The position numbers and the translations under genes are program-made. From Rebecca billardiae RCC1528 (taxonomy: Eukaryota > Haptophyta), in contig OZ251251.1 in assembly GCA_965240325.2 (NCBI GenBank), positions 1-64,000 on the forward strand: DNA of 64,000 nucleotides. The letters are read 5' to 3'. Below, one piece after another: positions 10,462 to 19,859 of this stretch. Below the pieces are notes generated by a model, which saw only the letters and a program-made list of their open reading frames with translations, was not told where the DNA came from and did not search any database. The stretch's first letter is position 1; each line of letters opens with the position of its first letter.

Positions 10462-12429
10462 ATGGGCTGCGGCGCGAGCACGCCCAAGCCCACGCCCGCA
10501 CACGAGGCGGGCGGCGGCGCGGCGCCCAAGCAGCCGCCGGGCGGCGCGGCGGCCGTCGGCGCGCGCCGCGAGTCCGACGCGAGCAGCGCCGACGACGGCG
10601 CCGCGCCCGAGCGCGCGCCGCCGCGCAAGCCCGCCGCCGAGCAGCCGCCGCCGGCGCCCGCCGCCGCCGCCGCGCGCGCCGCGGCGCCGGGGCGCCCCGG
10701 CTCGACCATCTCCGCCGTGCAGGCCGCGACGAGAGCCGCCGCGGAGGACGACCTCGACGACGACGGCGCCGCGCTCAACGCCGACGAGGCGCGGCTGCGC
10801 GCGCTCGGCGTCGACCGCGGCGCGGCCGCGAACGCGCGCGCGCGCGCGTTCGCCGAGGGCGCGGCGAGCGCGATGAACGAGCCGGTGCCGCTGCGCGGCG
10901 TGCTCTCGAGCAGCAGCGCGGGAGGATCGGGCCGCGGCGCGCCGCCGCGCCGCGCGCACGCGCCCGCGCAGGCGCCGAGCCGCGCCGTGCCGCCGCCCGA
11001 CGCCGCCGCCGCCGCGGCGGGTGCGGGCGGCGCGTCGGTGCCGGAGGAGGCGGAGGAGGCGGAGGACGAGTTTGTGCTCGTCGACGTCGAGCGGGACGCG
11101 CCCGCCACGCCGCCCGCCGCTGGGCCGACCCCCTCGCGCGGCGACGCGCCCGCCGAGCCGCGACCAACGCCGCCGCGTGCCGCGCCGCTCGCCGCGCCGC
11201 CGCCGGTTGCGACCCCGGCGGCGGAGGCGGCGCCGCCGCAGCCGTGGCGCGGCGGCGGCGCGGCTGCGGCAGCGGCGCCGGATCCGCCGCCGGCCGACGC
11301 GGTGGTCCCGCTGGCGCGTGCCGGGAGCGGCGCGGACGCGGGCGGCGCGTGGCAGCCGCCGCAGCAGCCGCCACAACAGCAGCAGCCGCCGCAGCAGCAG
11401 CCGCAGCAGCAGCAGCCACCGCCGCAGCCGCCGCAGTCGGAGCTGCCGCCGCCGCAGCCGCCGGCGCCCTTCTCGCGCGGCGACAGCGCCGGCTCGCTCC
11501 CGCCCATCCTCAGCGGCAGCCTCGGCGGCAGCGTTGGCGGCAGCGTTGGCGGCAGGCGCGGCAGCGGCGCCGGCCTCCCCAGCTCAGCGCTCGCGCCCGC
11601 AAGGCCCGACTCGTTCAAGCTGGCGCACTCGCACGGCCATGGCGGCCGGCGCGGCAGCGGCGGCAGCCTGGGCAGCAGCGGCGGCGGCGCCGAGGGCGGC
11701 GCGTGGGGCGCCGACGGCGCAGAGCAGCCCGCGCACGTGCCGCCGCCGCACGCGGAGCAGCGCAGGCTCAGCGGCGGCGCAGGGCTCGGCTCGCGCGGCG
11801 GCTCCTTCTCCAAGCTGCCCGCCATCGCCGCGCGCGCGCCGCTCGACGTGCGCCAGCCGGCGCAGCAGCAGCCGCAGCAGCAGCCGCAGCCGCGGCGGCC
11901 TAGTGCCGGTGGCGCGGCCGAGCCACCTGAGACGCACGGGCCTGGCCAGCGCGCGCGCGACTCGGTGGGCGCGGCGGCGGACGGCGGCGTGGACGGCGGC
12001 GGCGGCGGCGCGCGCGACGGCGCTGGCGCGTGGGGGCACGCGCCACCCCGCGGCGCGGAGGCCGAGCGCGCGGCGCTCGCCGACGGCGCGGCGGCGCCGC
12101 CGGGCCGCGCCGACGCGCGCGCGTCCGCCGCCGCCGCCGGCCTCGGCGCGGCTGAGGGTCCGGACCCGGGGCCGAGTCCGGCTGAGGGTCCGGAGGAGGA
12201 GGACGAGCTGCGCCTCGAGACGGCGGGCGACGCGGACGACGGGCTGGGCGGCTCGCTGTGGGGCACGACGCACCTCGGCAGCGGCACGCGGCGCTCGACC
12301 GCCAGCAGCGCGCTCTGGGGCAGCAGCGGCGAGCTGGACGCGAGCGGCCCGCTCGCCAGCCCGCCGCCGCCCTCCGGCCCGGGCGACACGGCCGCGCCGC
12401 CGCCGGGCGTGGGGTACGACATGTGGTGA
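10462..12429 (+). CDS. Low-complexity protein with N-terminal dual-acylation motif
   Basis: This is a single-exon frame of 655 aa starting MGCGASTPKP. Gly2 with Ser6 fits N-myristoylation and Cys3 fits palmitoylation, so attachment to the plasma membrane or an endomembrane is likely. The rest is Ala/Pro/Gly/Gln-rich and looks disordered. It includes an acidic segment ending EDEFVLVDVE (about residues 205-210), a Pro/Gln tract (about residues 295-335) and Gly/Ser-rich stretches with SLGGSVGGSVGG. No catalytic domain is visible. A 761-codon frame runs antisense over the same DNA, but its start is translated (AT)n microsatellite, so I take the plus frame as real. It could be a membrane-tethered scaffold; the function is unknown. 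Confidence 0.6.
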   Translation: MGCGASTPKPTPAHEAGGGAAPKQPPGGAAAVGARRESDASSADDGAAPERAPPRKPAAEQPPPAPAAAAARAAAPGRPGSTISAVQAATRAAAEDDLDDDGAALNADEARLRALGVDRGAAANARARAFAEGAASAMNEPVPLRGVLSSSSAGGSGRGAPPRRAHAPAQAPSRAVPPPDAAAAAAGAGGASVPEEAEEAEDEFVLVDVERDAPATPPAAGPTPSRGDAPAEPRPTPPRAAPLAAPPPVATPAAEAAPPQPWRGGGAAAAAAPDPPPADAVVPLARAGSGADAGGAWQPPQQPPQQQQPPQQQPQQQQPPPQPPQSELPPPQPPAPFSRGDSAGSLPPILSGSLGGSVGGSVGGRRGSGAGLPSSALAPARPDSFKLAHSHGHGGRRGSGGSLGSSGGGAEGGAWGADGAEQPAHVPPPHAEQRRLSGGAGLGSRGGSFSKLPAIAARAPLDVRQPAQQQPQQQPQPRRPSAGGAAEPPETHGPGQRARDSVGAAADGGVDGGGGGARDGAGAWGHAPPRGAEAERAALADGAAAPPGRADARASAAAAGLGAAEGPDPGPSPAEGPEEEDELRLETAGDADDGLGGSLWGTTHLGSGTRRSTASSALWGSSGELDASGPLASPPPPSGPGDTAAPPPGVGYDMW

Positions 12430-12567
12430 GCCCTTGTGGTGACGAGCGCGCTGGCCGCTGCTCGGCAGTGCTGCCCCGTGCTGCCCGGCGCCGCATTCTG
12501 CTGAGTGCTGGAGTGCCGCCCGCGCCGGTGCCCACCCGGCTGATGCGGCGACAGCGCAGCACTATCA

Positions 12568-12618
<51 letters not shown>

Positions 12619-12983
12619 CTTGACGACGATGATATGACGCGCGACGTCAGCAATCATATCATATCATCGATTCATCGACGCGACGACCGGACTGCGCTAG
12701 TAGTGCTATACGCTCGGGCCTGATAGGCCGCCGCTATCACTGCTGCTATATATGTGATATGCGCTGATGCCTCTCGCGGACCCGGTCTTATAGCAGTAGG
12801 CAGTCCATGGCTTCGGTTCCGCAACCCCCGTGCCCGAGAGACGGGCACTCGTCACGGCCGCGTACTACAACACGCGCACGCGCGGCCGGGCGGCGGGCTC
12901 CGTGCACACCCGGGCACTCGTTTTGGCACCGAGGCGGCGCGCGCCCATCGCCGCTCATCACTTCGCAGCAGCAGCGGAGATGA
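12430..12983. other. Intergenic, convergent gene ends
   Basis: This lies between two convergent gene ends. Apart from the (AT)n tract and low-GC sequence (about 12,600-12,760) I see nothing supportable here. Confidence 0.6.
12567..12614. repeat. (AT)n microsatellite
   Basis: A 48-bp AT dinucleotide run with one interruption lies in the AT-rich intergenic sequence downstream of 12,429. It stands out in this GC-rich window. Confidence 0.95.
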
Positions 12984-14453
12984 TCAGCACGCGCCCTCCC
13001 CGTCCACGCCCGCTGTGCACACAGGCGGCAGCAGCCGCTCGATGCGCGTAGGCGTGGTTAGGTCGTCGCGCTCATCGTCTGCACGGCTCTTGCCGAGGCC
13101 GAGCTCAGCCGAGTGCTGGCCGCACGCGTACACGGCCCCGTCTGCGGTGGCGTACAGCGCGTGGTAGCTGCCGAAGGCGCAGCTTGCACCCCGCCCCGGC
13201 AGCAGCGCTTTTGCAGGCGCACTCGCGGAAGGCGCGCTCGGCACGGGCCCGAGCCCCAGCTGGCCGTTGCTGTTGTTCCCAAACGCGTGCACGCTGCCGT
13301 CCGCGCACAACACCGCGCTGGTGCGATAGCCAGCGCTGGCGCGCACGGCACGCATGCCACCCAGTGCTTCGATGCGTGTGGGCACCGGACGACGCAGCTC
13401 GACACCGTGGCCGAGCGCGCCACCGCCACCGCCCCCGAAGGAGTGCACGCCGCCCGCTGCGTCCACCACCAGGCTGTGCACTGAGCCCGCGCTCACGTGC
13501 ACAATGCGCACGCCAGCAAGCGCCTCGATGCACCTAGGCGTGTGCTGATCCTGCTCGTCACCGTGGCCAAGGCGACCAGCATTGGCAATCCCGCACGAGT
13601 ACACGGCGCCGCACGCCGCGAGCAGCAGCGTGTGCAGTTGGCCAGCGGCCACGCCGCCCACGCGCACGCCGTCCAGCGCCTCGATGCGCGTCGGCTCCAG
13701 CCGAACCTTCGTGTCGCCGTGGCCGAGCTGGCCGTAGATGTTGTTGCCCCAGCTGTACGCGCAGCCAGCTGCGGTGAGCGCGAGGCTGTGGTACCCACCG
13801 GCCATAATGCCCACGACGGCTGCACCGTGCAGCGCCCTGCCGGGAGCAAACGAACGCCGCTCCTCCGTGTCCCCCAGCCCGAGCTGGCCGTAATTGTTGC
13901 TGCCACAGCCGTACACGGCGCCGGCCTCGCTCAGCGCGAGCAGGTGCTCCAGGCCAGCGGAGACGGCGCAGATGCGCACGGCCGCGAGCGAGGCGACGCG
14001 CGTGGGCACGCGCACATCGGGGCTCTCCGTATGCCCGATGGCCACGTGCGTCCGATACTCATCTGTCGCCCACCCATTGTTCAGCACCGCCTCCTCGCCG
14101 CACGTGTGCAGCCCGCCCTCCGCGTCCACAAACGCGCTAAAGCCGTCGCCGGCAGCCAACGGGGAGGCGTGCGCGCGCGCAAGCACGTGCACGCTCTCGC
14201 GCGCGAAGAGCTCCTCCCGCCAGCTGCACACGCGCGCTGGCAGCACAGCCGGCAGCGCGTGCGCGTGCCCGCGAGCCCGCGCGCGCTCGCGCAGCGCGTG
14301 CTCGACCGGCGAGCGGCCGCCCGGCGCGCCGCGGAAGAGGCGGGCGGTGGCGTTGGCGGCGGCGAGGTCCGATGGCGACAGGGCGGCGCAAAGCACGCGC
14401 TCGATCACCTCCGCGGGCAGGTCGGCGAGGCGCGTCGCCGTCGTGGTGGCCAT
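12984..14453 (-). CDS. F-box-like / RCC1-repeat protein (dispersed member 1)
   Basis: An intronless 489-aa protein. Residues about 8-45 (LADLPAEVIERVL..DLAAANATARLFRG) look like a short F-box-like helix set. They are followed by RCC1-type blades with the recurring pattern YxxGxNxxGQLGxGD: GQLGLGDTEERRS, GQLGHGDTKVRLEPTRIEAL, GRLGHGDEQDQHTPRCIEAL, GALGHGVELRRPVPTRIEAL and GQLGLGPVPSA. RCC1 blades form a beta-propeller used in protein-protein contacts. With an F-box such proteins can serve as SCF substrate receptors, but that is inference here. It is clearly paralogous to the five-gene array at 50-59 kb but lies 36 kb away and has a Gly-rich loop (FGGGGGGAL) near residue 345. The start ATG sits in a palindromic CCATGG and is 115 bp from the divergent neighbour's preferred start. 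Confidence 0.9.
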   Translation of the reverse strand: MATTTATRLADLPAEVIERVLCAALSPSDLAAANATARLFRGAPGGRSPVEHALRERARARGHAHALPAVLPARVCSWREELFARESVHVLARAHASPLAAGDGFSAFVDAEGGLHTCGEEAVLNNGWATDEYRTHVAIGHTESPDVRVPTRVASLAAVRICAVSAGLEHLLALSEAGAVYGCGSNNYGQLGLGDTEERRSFAPGRALHGAAVVGIMAGGYHSLALTAAGCAYSWGNNIYGQLGHGDTKVRLEPTRIEALDGVRVGGVAAGQLHTLLLAACGAVYSCGIANAGRLGHGDEQDQHTPRCIEALAGVRIVHVSAGSVHSLVVDAAGGVHSFGGGGGGALGHGVELRRPVPTRIEALGGMRAVRASAGYRTSAVLCADGSVHAFGNNSNGQLGLGPVPSAPSASAPAKALLPGRGASCAFGSYHALYATADGAVYACGQHSAELGLGKSRADDERDDLTTPTRIERLLPPVCTAGVDGEGAC

Positions 14454-14568
14454 GGTTGTCTTGCTGCTCTTCTGTGCGATGGCTGGGCCGGCGAGTGCGG
14501 CGACCGCCGAGGCGCCGACGGCCGACCGGGCTCAACCGGCACTGAGATTCGAGAACGCTCGGACAGAA

Positions 14569-16536
14569 ATGGCGGCCGCGCGGCCGGCGGCGGCGCCGCT
14601 GCTGCTGCTGCTGCTGCTGCCGCGGCCGCGCGGCGCTCGGCCGGCGGGCAGCGGCCCGGCGCCGGGCGAGGGGCCCGACGACGCGGCGCGCGCCGCCTGG
14701 GCCGACGCGCTGCGCCGCGCGCCCGCCGACTCGGCGGCGATGGCGGCGCACTCGGCCGCGGCGGTCGCGGCGGCGCTCGGCGAGCACTACCCCGCCGTCG
14801 AGCCGGGCACGGCGGGCGCGGAGGTGCGCGCGTGGGCGGCCGGCGGCGACGAGACGCGCCGCCTCCGCGCGCGCCGCCTCCTCCTCGCCGTCGCCGACGT
14901 CTCGCGCGCGCTCGGCGCCGGGTGCAACGGCTCGCGCGCCGACGCGGTGTACGCCGCGATGGCGTTCGGGCGCGGCTGCCTCGAGAGCGCGGCGGAGCGC
15001 GCGGCGGCGGCGGGCGCACCGTACGGCGGGCGCACCGTGCCGTGCTCCGCCGTCCCCGCCCTCGCCGCCGCCACCGAGCGCGCCTGCCCCCCTCTGCGCG
15101 CCCTCCGCGCGCGCGAGTTTCCGTGGCACTGGCACCCGATGCTGCCGCACGCGCGCGCGCCCGACGCCTACTACTACGCCCGCGCACGCGCGCGGGGCGA
15201 GGACACCCGCAGCGGCGCGGGCGGCGAGGGCGGCGGCGCGTACGCCGACGCTGCGGGCGGCCGCTCCCCGGGCGCCGCGCGCGCGCGCGCGCAGCACGCG
15301 CGCAGCGGCGGCAGTCGCAAGCCCGGCGGCGGGGGCGGCGGCCCCGCCAACGTCTCGGCCGCGGCGCGCGGCGCGACGGCGACGGCCGGCCCCGCCAGCG
15401 CCACCCACCGCCCCGCGGCCTGCGCCCGCTTCGAGGTGGCGCACCTGCACGACCACGCGCCCGGCCCGCCGTGGCTCTACGCCGCGCCCGGCTCGGGCGC
15501 GTGGTTCGACCCGGGCGCGCGCTGCGCCATGTTCAACAACGCGGTCGACGCGGCGATCGGGCTGCACGGGCTGCGCGCGACCGCGGCGGCGCTGGCGGGC
15601 GTGGGTAGCGGCGACGCGCGGTACGAGTTCCGGCTGCTGCACGGCGGCCTCACCCTCGAGGCGGCGCTGCTGCGCGCGGCGAGCGCGAGGGACCGCCACC
15701 AGGGCCTCGCAGCGGTGCCCCTCGCGCTGAGCGCTCTGCTGCTGGCGCCGCCGGGCGCGCGCCCCGCGCCGCGGCGGCGGCGGCGGCAGCAGCAGCAGGC
15801 CGGCGGTGGCGCGGCGGTGGAGCTGCCGCCGCCGCCGCCGGACAGCCTGCTGCTGCTCCGCCAGTTCGACCACGGCCACCACGTGCTCTGGACCGAGCCC
15901 GGGCTGCGCGGCTTCGACCGCGCCCTTGCGTACACCTACCTCTACAACGCGAGCAGCGGCGCGTGCATTGGCCAGGCCGCCCTCGAGCGACACCTCTACT
16001 ACGCGCCCGAGGTGGTCGCGCTGCGCGTGGCGCGGGAGGCGGGCTGGGGCGGGCCGGCCGACACGCGCGTGCGCTCGTGGGGCCGCGCGCTGCTGCGACA
16101 CCTCAGCGCCGACGCGGCGGGCGCCCAGCCGTGCGCAGCGCACGCGCGCGCCGACACGTGCGTCGCGTGCACGGCGCGCGCGCGCGCGCTCTGCGCGTGC
16201 GGCACCTTCACCGGCAGCGGCGCGCGGATGGAGCGGCTGGCCAAGTGCTGCGAGCGCGCGCGCGCGCGCGGGTGGGCGCCGCGCGCTCGCGGTGGCAAGG
16301 CGGCGCCCGCCGCCCCGCCGCCAGCGGCCACGACCAACGGCAGCCGCGGCAGCGATGGGCGGGGCGGCCGCAGCACGCGGCATGGCGGCAGACCAGAGGC
16401 AGTGCCGCTGGACGAGGCCCAGTGGCCAAGTGACCGTCCGGCCCATCCGCCGCGCGGCGGATACTTCCCGCCGGCCGACGACGATGGCCCGTACAGTGAT
16501 GCAGTACTCTCGGCGCACTCGACGGCCGGACTCTGA
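14569..16536 (+). CDS. Probable secreted or ER-lumen protein, family not recognised
   Basis: An intronless frame of 655 aa from the ATG at 14569. The start MAAARPAAAPLLLLLLLPRP is a typical signal peptide, so entry to the secretory pathway is likely. The body has conserved-looking segments: FPWHWHPMLPHA (about residue 185), ARCAMFNNAVDAAIGLHGL (about residue 320), YEFRLLHGGLTLEAALL and LLLLRQFDHGHHVLWTEPGL. A Cys-rich patch follows near residues 525-565 (DTCVACTARA, LCACGTFTG, KCCERA). Potential N-glycosylation sites include CNGS, YNASS and TNGS. The C-terminal 80 residues are polar. No known enzyme motif is visible. An alternative in-frame start at 14452 also begins with a hydrophobic stretch, but it would overlap the antisense neighbour's start codon. 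Confidence 0.65.
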   Translation: MAAARPAAAPLLLLLLLPRPRGARPAGSGPAPGEGPDDAARAAWADALRRAPADSAAMAAHSAAAVAAALGEHYPAVEPGTAGAEVRAWAAGGDETRRLRARRLLLAVADVSRALGAGCNGSRADAVYAAMAFGRGCLESAAERAAAAGAPYGGRTVPCSAVPALAAATERACPPLRALRAREFPWHWHPMLPHARAPDAYYYARARARGEDTRSGAGGEGGGAYADAAGGRSPGAARARAQHARSGGSRKPGGGGGGPANVSAAARGATATAGPASATHRPAACARFEVAHLHDHAPGPPWLYAAPGSGAWFDPGARCAMFNNAVDAAIGLHGLRATAAALAGVGSGDARYEFRLLHGGLTLEAALLRAASARDRHQGLAAVPLALSALLLAPPGARPAPRRRRRQQQQAGGGAAVELPPPPPDSLLLLRQFDHGHHVLWTEPGLRGFDRALAYTYLYNASSGACIGQAALERHLYYAPEVVALRVAREAGWGGPADTRVRSWGRALLRHLSADAAGAQPCAAHARADTCVACTARARALCACGTFTGSGARMERLAKCCERARARGWAPRARGGKAAPAAPPPAATTNGSRGSDGRGGRSTRHGGRPEAVPLDEAQWPSDRPAHPPRGGYFPPADDDGPYSDAVLSAHSTAGL

Positions 16537-18059
16537 TACTAACTCGTCCCGGCGATAGCCGACCCGCGATATAGCCGACACGCCGCCTAGCCCTACTCGA
16601 CTCGACTCTAGTCTCTACTCGTCGCTCGGATGATGCCGGCCGTTAGCGTGCATTATTGAGTCTGCAGTGCTCGGTTACGGACTGAAGACTAGCCAGCAGC
16701 GTGCGGGCGGCTGCGGTGCCGCGGCGACGGTGCTCCCCGCCTCCCGTGCTGAGTTGCCGATCGAGTGCCGCCACGACGACTCGACTCGGACAACCTACCT
16801 GCTCGTCCGACGCCGCCCGCCGGCCGCGGCGGATACACGGTGCTGCCGAGTGCCGTGCTGATGTGACTGACGACCGACAATCGGCCCATCAGCGCGGCTC
16901 GCCGGCGGCTCACGGTCACTGCTGCTCAGCAGTAGCAGTGCTCATCTGCTATATATACCGATGATGATAGTAGGCTGCTAGCTGCTTATTCATTATTGAT
17001 GACTAGCAGTCATCACAGTAGCGCTCAGATATCGCGTCGTCGTCATTATATCGATATCAGTGCGGAAGTCTAGCGGCCTGTTTTGAGAGCCCAACGGCGA
17101 CATCCGCCAAAACGCGGCAAAATGGAGGCTGCTGCTTGGCCGCTGGTGCGGTGCCGGCGCGATTGCGGAGTACTGATGGCACGTCGTTGGCGCATTCTCG
17201 TACTAGCGCGCTGACCTGTAGCGAAAGATGTTGCCATGGCATGCTGCTTAGCCTTGCCTGGTGCTTCGCCCTGACACAGGGGTCAGTCGCTGCGCACGGT
17301 TGTGTGACGATCGTCGCCGAGGTGGCAGCTGCGGGCTTGCTGCAAGCTGCAGGCACTCTACCTTGGCTACGTCGCGCCCGTGTCAGTTGGCGACTCTGAA
17401 CAGGTGATGAACAGATAGACTGCAATCGCCACCAGCTCTGCAAGCTCCTCCGCCACTACTTTGTCGGGCTTGAGATGCTTCCGTTGCGTGCCGCTCGCAT
17501 GCAGCTTGCCGCCTGCATTTGAACGTGATCGTGGCAGGCTGGTTGACGTGGATGCTCAGGCCTCGTCGGCGTAGACTACGATAGGATGCGTGCAACGCGC
17601 ACTCATGACGCGCGGAAAGGCATGCACACGCGTTCTCGCGCATCTGGCAGGCTGCAGCCTTGGCCAAGATGAAGAACAAGCCTGCCAGTGCCTCGCCGCG
17701 CGAGCGCGAGCGCGCGGAGAGTTCTGCGATCCGACCCATGGTGTTGGATGTACCTCGTGTGCGACGACGACGAGGCGGACGAGCGCCGCAACTGGATGCG
17801 TGCACTCACCGGTCACCGAGGAGTGCACGAATCGCATTCCTCACGCACGTGGAGGCCGCCATCGGCCGTGAGAGGTACATCCAACGGGGCGTGACACCGA
17901 TTCCCACTGGCGGGCACGGGTTTGTCGCCGTGAACATAGTAAATGGAATCTGGTATATCTAGAAATAAAACAGGCCTATAGCTCATGCACTGATGATTAG
18001 TGGCGCTGCTACTGCTTATGGCCCGCGGTGTAGGGCGGAGCGCGTAGCGTGGAGCCCCG
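16537..18059. other. AT-richer intergenic sequence, no clear gene
   Basis: Base composition falls and stop codons are frequent. Frames of 60-140 codons on both strands lack recognisable domains. An AATAAA at 17964-17969 follows a 100-codon plus-strand frame (17660-17962) that I cannot support as a gene. I see no RNA gene here. Confidence 0.5.
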
Positions 18060-18072
18060 CCGGGGGCCCTCA

Positions 18073-18453
18073 CTACGTTGTCAAAAAGATCTTTTGATCA
18101 AAGAAAAGGGGACGGGGGACGATTTTGAGGGCTGTCGGAGGGTGAGTTTTCGCTTTTTTGAGGGGTACCTTGGCCCATTGCTCTGCATTAGCCAGACGCA
18201 TTGACGAAATAGCCGCGCCCACGACTCCAATTCCGTATCTACGGACGGACGTGAGTAATACGTAACCGCTGGACGTGCCTTTGTCAGTATATCTGGGTAG
18301 TGAACGAATATCTAGCTGCGCGATTTGTTGTAAATATTCGTCATACGGAACAAAACTTGGTCGCCAGCCCGGGACCAACCGGACCCAGGGCCGGACGTGT
18401 TTTTTAAAAGTGCATGTGCACGGGGGTCCTACAGTAGCAGGGTATTCTACCAA
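18073..18453 (-). CDS. 126-aa frame in a low-GC island, hypothetical
   Basis: This frame lies in a roughly 500-bp island whose base and codon use differ strongly from every confident gene in the window: Lys, Ile, Tyr and Asn codons ending in A/T are common. The product has a mixed, protein-like composition (RSLPRYTDKGTSSGYVLLTS, GVVGAAISSMRLANAEQW) and no low complexity. The frame starts at a GTG-free ATG (18453) but may be the 3' part of something longer. A 53-bp sequence shared with the LINE-like insertion at 59.5 kb lies 90 bp to its right, which suggests mobile-element origin. I recognise no family. Confidence 0.3.
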   Translation of the reverse strand: MVEYPATVGPPCTCTFKKHVRPWVRLVPGWRPSFVPYDEYLQQIAQLDIRSLPRYTDKGTSSGYVLLTSVRRYGIGVVGAAISSMRLANAEQWAKVPLKKAKTHPPTALKIVPRPLFFDQKIFLTT

Positions 18454-18542
18454 GGGGGTTCCCGCTCAATCTTCCGACGATACGGTTGAACGTGCATGGT
18501 CGTAAATACTAAATGGACATGGTTCCCGCGGAAGCCACTAGC

Positions 18543-18595
18543 TACAGTTTACTATGATTTAACGTGCACACTTGGTTAAGGCGTGATTAACGCCA
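18543..18595. repeat. 53-bp repeat shared with the end of the LINE-like insertion
   Basis: The 53 bases are identical to 59519-59571 except for one position (A here, C there). The sequence contains a hairpin-forming core (GGCGT-gatta-ACGCC). No similarity continues beyond either edge. The most economical reading is a short element fragment, for example a 5'-truncated copy of the same element type. Confidence 0.8.
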
Positions 18596-18597
18596 GA

Positions 18598-18686
18598 GGG
18601 CGCACTGCAGATGAAAAGATGATCACTCCGTACCCCCATAAGGGCGCACTGCAGATGAAACTTGATCACTCTCCGTACCCCCATAG
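18598..18686. repeat. Two-copy tandem repeat of about 44 bp
   Basis: The phrase GGGCGCACTGCAGATGAAA..GATCACT..CCGTACCCCCATA occurs at 18598 and again at 18642 with small indels. It directly follows the 53-bp shared repeat. There is no coding potential. Confidence 0.8.
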
Positions 18687-19200
18687 TAGGGTATTCGTGA
18701 TACGAATATACAGCACGCAGACGAAATTGCACTTGGGGCAAGGCCCTTGATTGACGACTCGCGCCGGTGACGCCGGCGCGACCGCGACGCGTGGAACTGC
18801 GGAGCCCTTGACTCGGACCGCCGGGACCGCGTGCGTGCGCGTGCCGCCGCAGTACGCCGCGGTGCGCGAGGTGGTGGCGGGGGCCGGCCGGCCGCTGCCT
18901 CTCGCCCTCGCACTCTGCTCTCCCCGAGCGCGCCTGTCGCCTCGCAGGCCCCGCGTCTACTCCGTCTCGCCCGGCCCTCGCACTCCGCTCTCGCCGAGCG
19001 CGCCCACCGGTCCGTGTCGTCTCGCCGGGCCGCGTGGCCGAGTCACGCCGAGTCGGCGCCGGCGCCCAACAACCTACCCGCAGGCGCGTTCGTCGCTCGA
19101 GGAGGAGCGAAGGGCGAGCCGAGTCCGAAGCACTACGCGAGCTCGTCGCTTGAGGAATGGGGACGGGAGCGTGCCGCGACGGCACGCCGCAGCGGCCAGA

Positions 19201-19709
19201 TGAGCCGGATGCGCCCGGAGCTAGTAGTGCGGCTGAAGGGCGAGCTCGAGCTCGCGAGCTCGAGAGCGCTCCTCGACGCCGAGCGCGAGCTCCTCCTCAA
19301 CTCGGTCGTCGACCGCGCCGGAGGTGCAGCAGCAGCAACTCGGCGAGCACGCACGGCCACGGGCTGCTGCCGATTGGCACGCCCTTTCCGCGCTGGCCGC
19401 CGCCGCTGCGTGGCTTCGAGGCCGACGTGGCGGACGAGGAGGCGGCGGGCGAGCACGGCGCGGCGCGGTGGAGCAGGCGCGCACGCGCGGCGGCAGGCGC
19501 CACGCGCCGCTCGCCTCGTTCCACTCCGAGCTCCGCTCGGTCTCGCCTCTGGCGATCGGTGCGCGGCTGCGCAGCGCACCGGGGCCGCGGGGCCAGCAGT
19601 GCCCGCTGGCCGAGTGGCGCGCGCTCTCGCTCTGCCCGGGCACGAAGCGCGCCGGCTGAGCGACCAGCGGCCCGTCGTCGAGCGCATGGCGCAGCGCGAG
19701 CACCTCAAG
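19201..19709 (+). pseudogene. Possible degenerate coding region
   Basis: Protein-like segments occur in consecutive but different frames on the plus strand. MSRMRPELVVRLKGELELAS runs to LLLNSVVDRAG in frame A (from 19201). HGHGLLPIGTPFPRWPPPL and FEADVADEEAAGEHGAARW follow in frame B (about 19361-19480). RLSDQRPVVERMAQREHLKQ returns in frame A and ends at a splice-donor-like CAG/GTGCGC (about 19709). No credible splice joins them and intervening distances are too short for introns, so frameshifts in a decaying gene are one explanation. Chance open frames in GC-rich DNA are the other. The family is not recognised. Confidence 0.25.
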
Positions 19710-19859
19710 CAGGTGCGCCCGCACGCCCGCCCGCGCCGGCCCGCGCCGCGCGGCGCCTCTCGCCCTGCGCGCGCGCGCCGCCCCGGCGGCCGCGCTTCCC
19801 GCCGCGCGGCCCGCGGCGACAGTCCTCGGCCCGCCATGTCAGTCAGAGTGTCAGACTGA

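Noticed and set aside
10368-12653. 761-codon minus-strand frame over the MGCGAS gene
   Set aside because: Its N-terminus is translated (AT)n microsatellite (Tyr-Ile repeats) and it has no conserved start; the plus frame begins with a clear acylation motif.
13497-15608. Plus-strand frame antisense to the RCC1 gene running into the secreted-protein gene
   Set aside because: Antisense of RCC1 codons plus an out-of-frame Arg-rich stretch; no independent support.
17057-17962. Several 70-140 codon frames in AT-richer DNA
   Set aside because: No domain, no conserved pattern and overlapping frames on both strands; not distinguishable from chance.
18560-18640. A tRNA gene at the 53-bp repeat
   Set aside because: GGTTAAGGCG looks like a D-arm, but there is no B box (GGTTCRANYCC) or acceptor stem pairing downstream.
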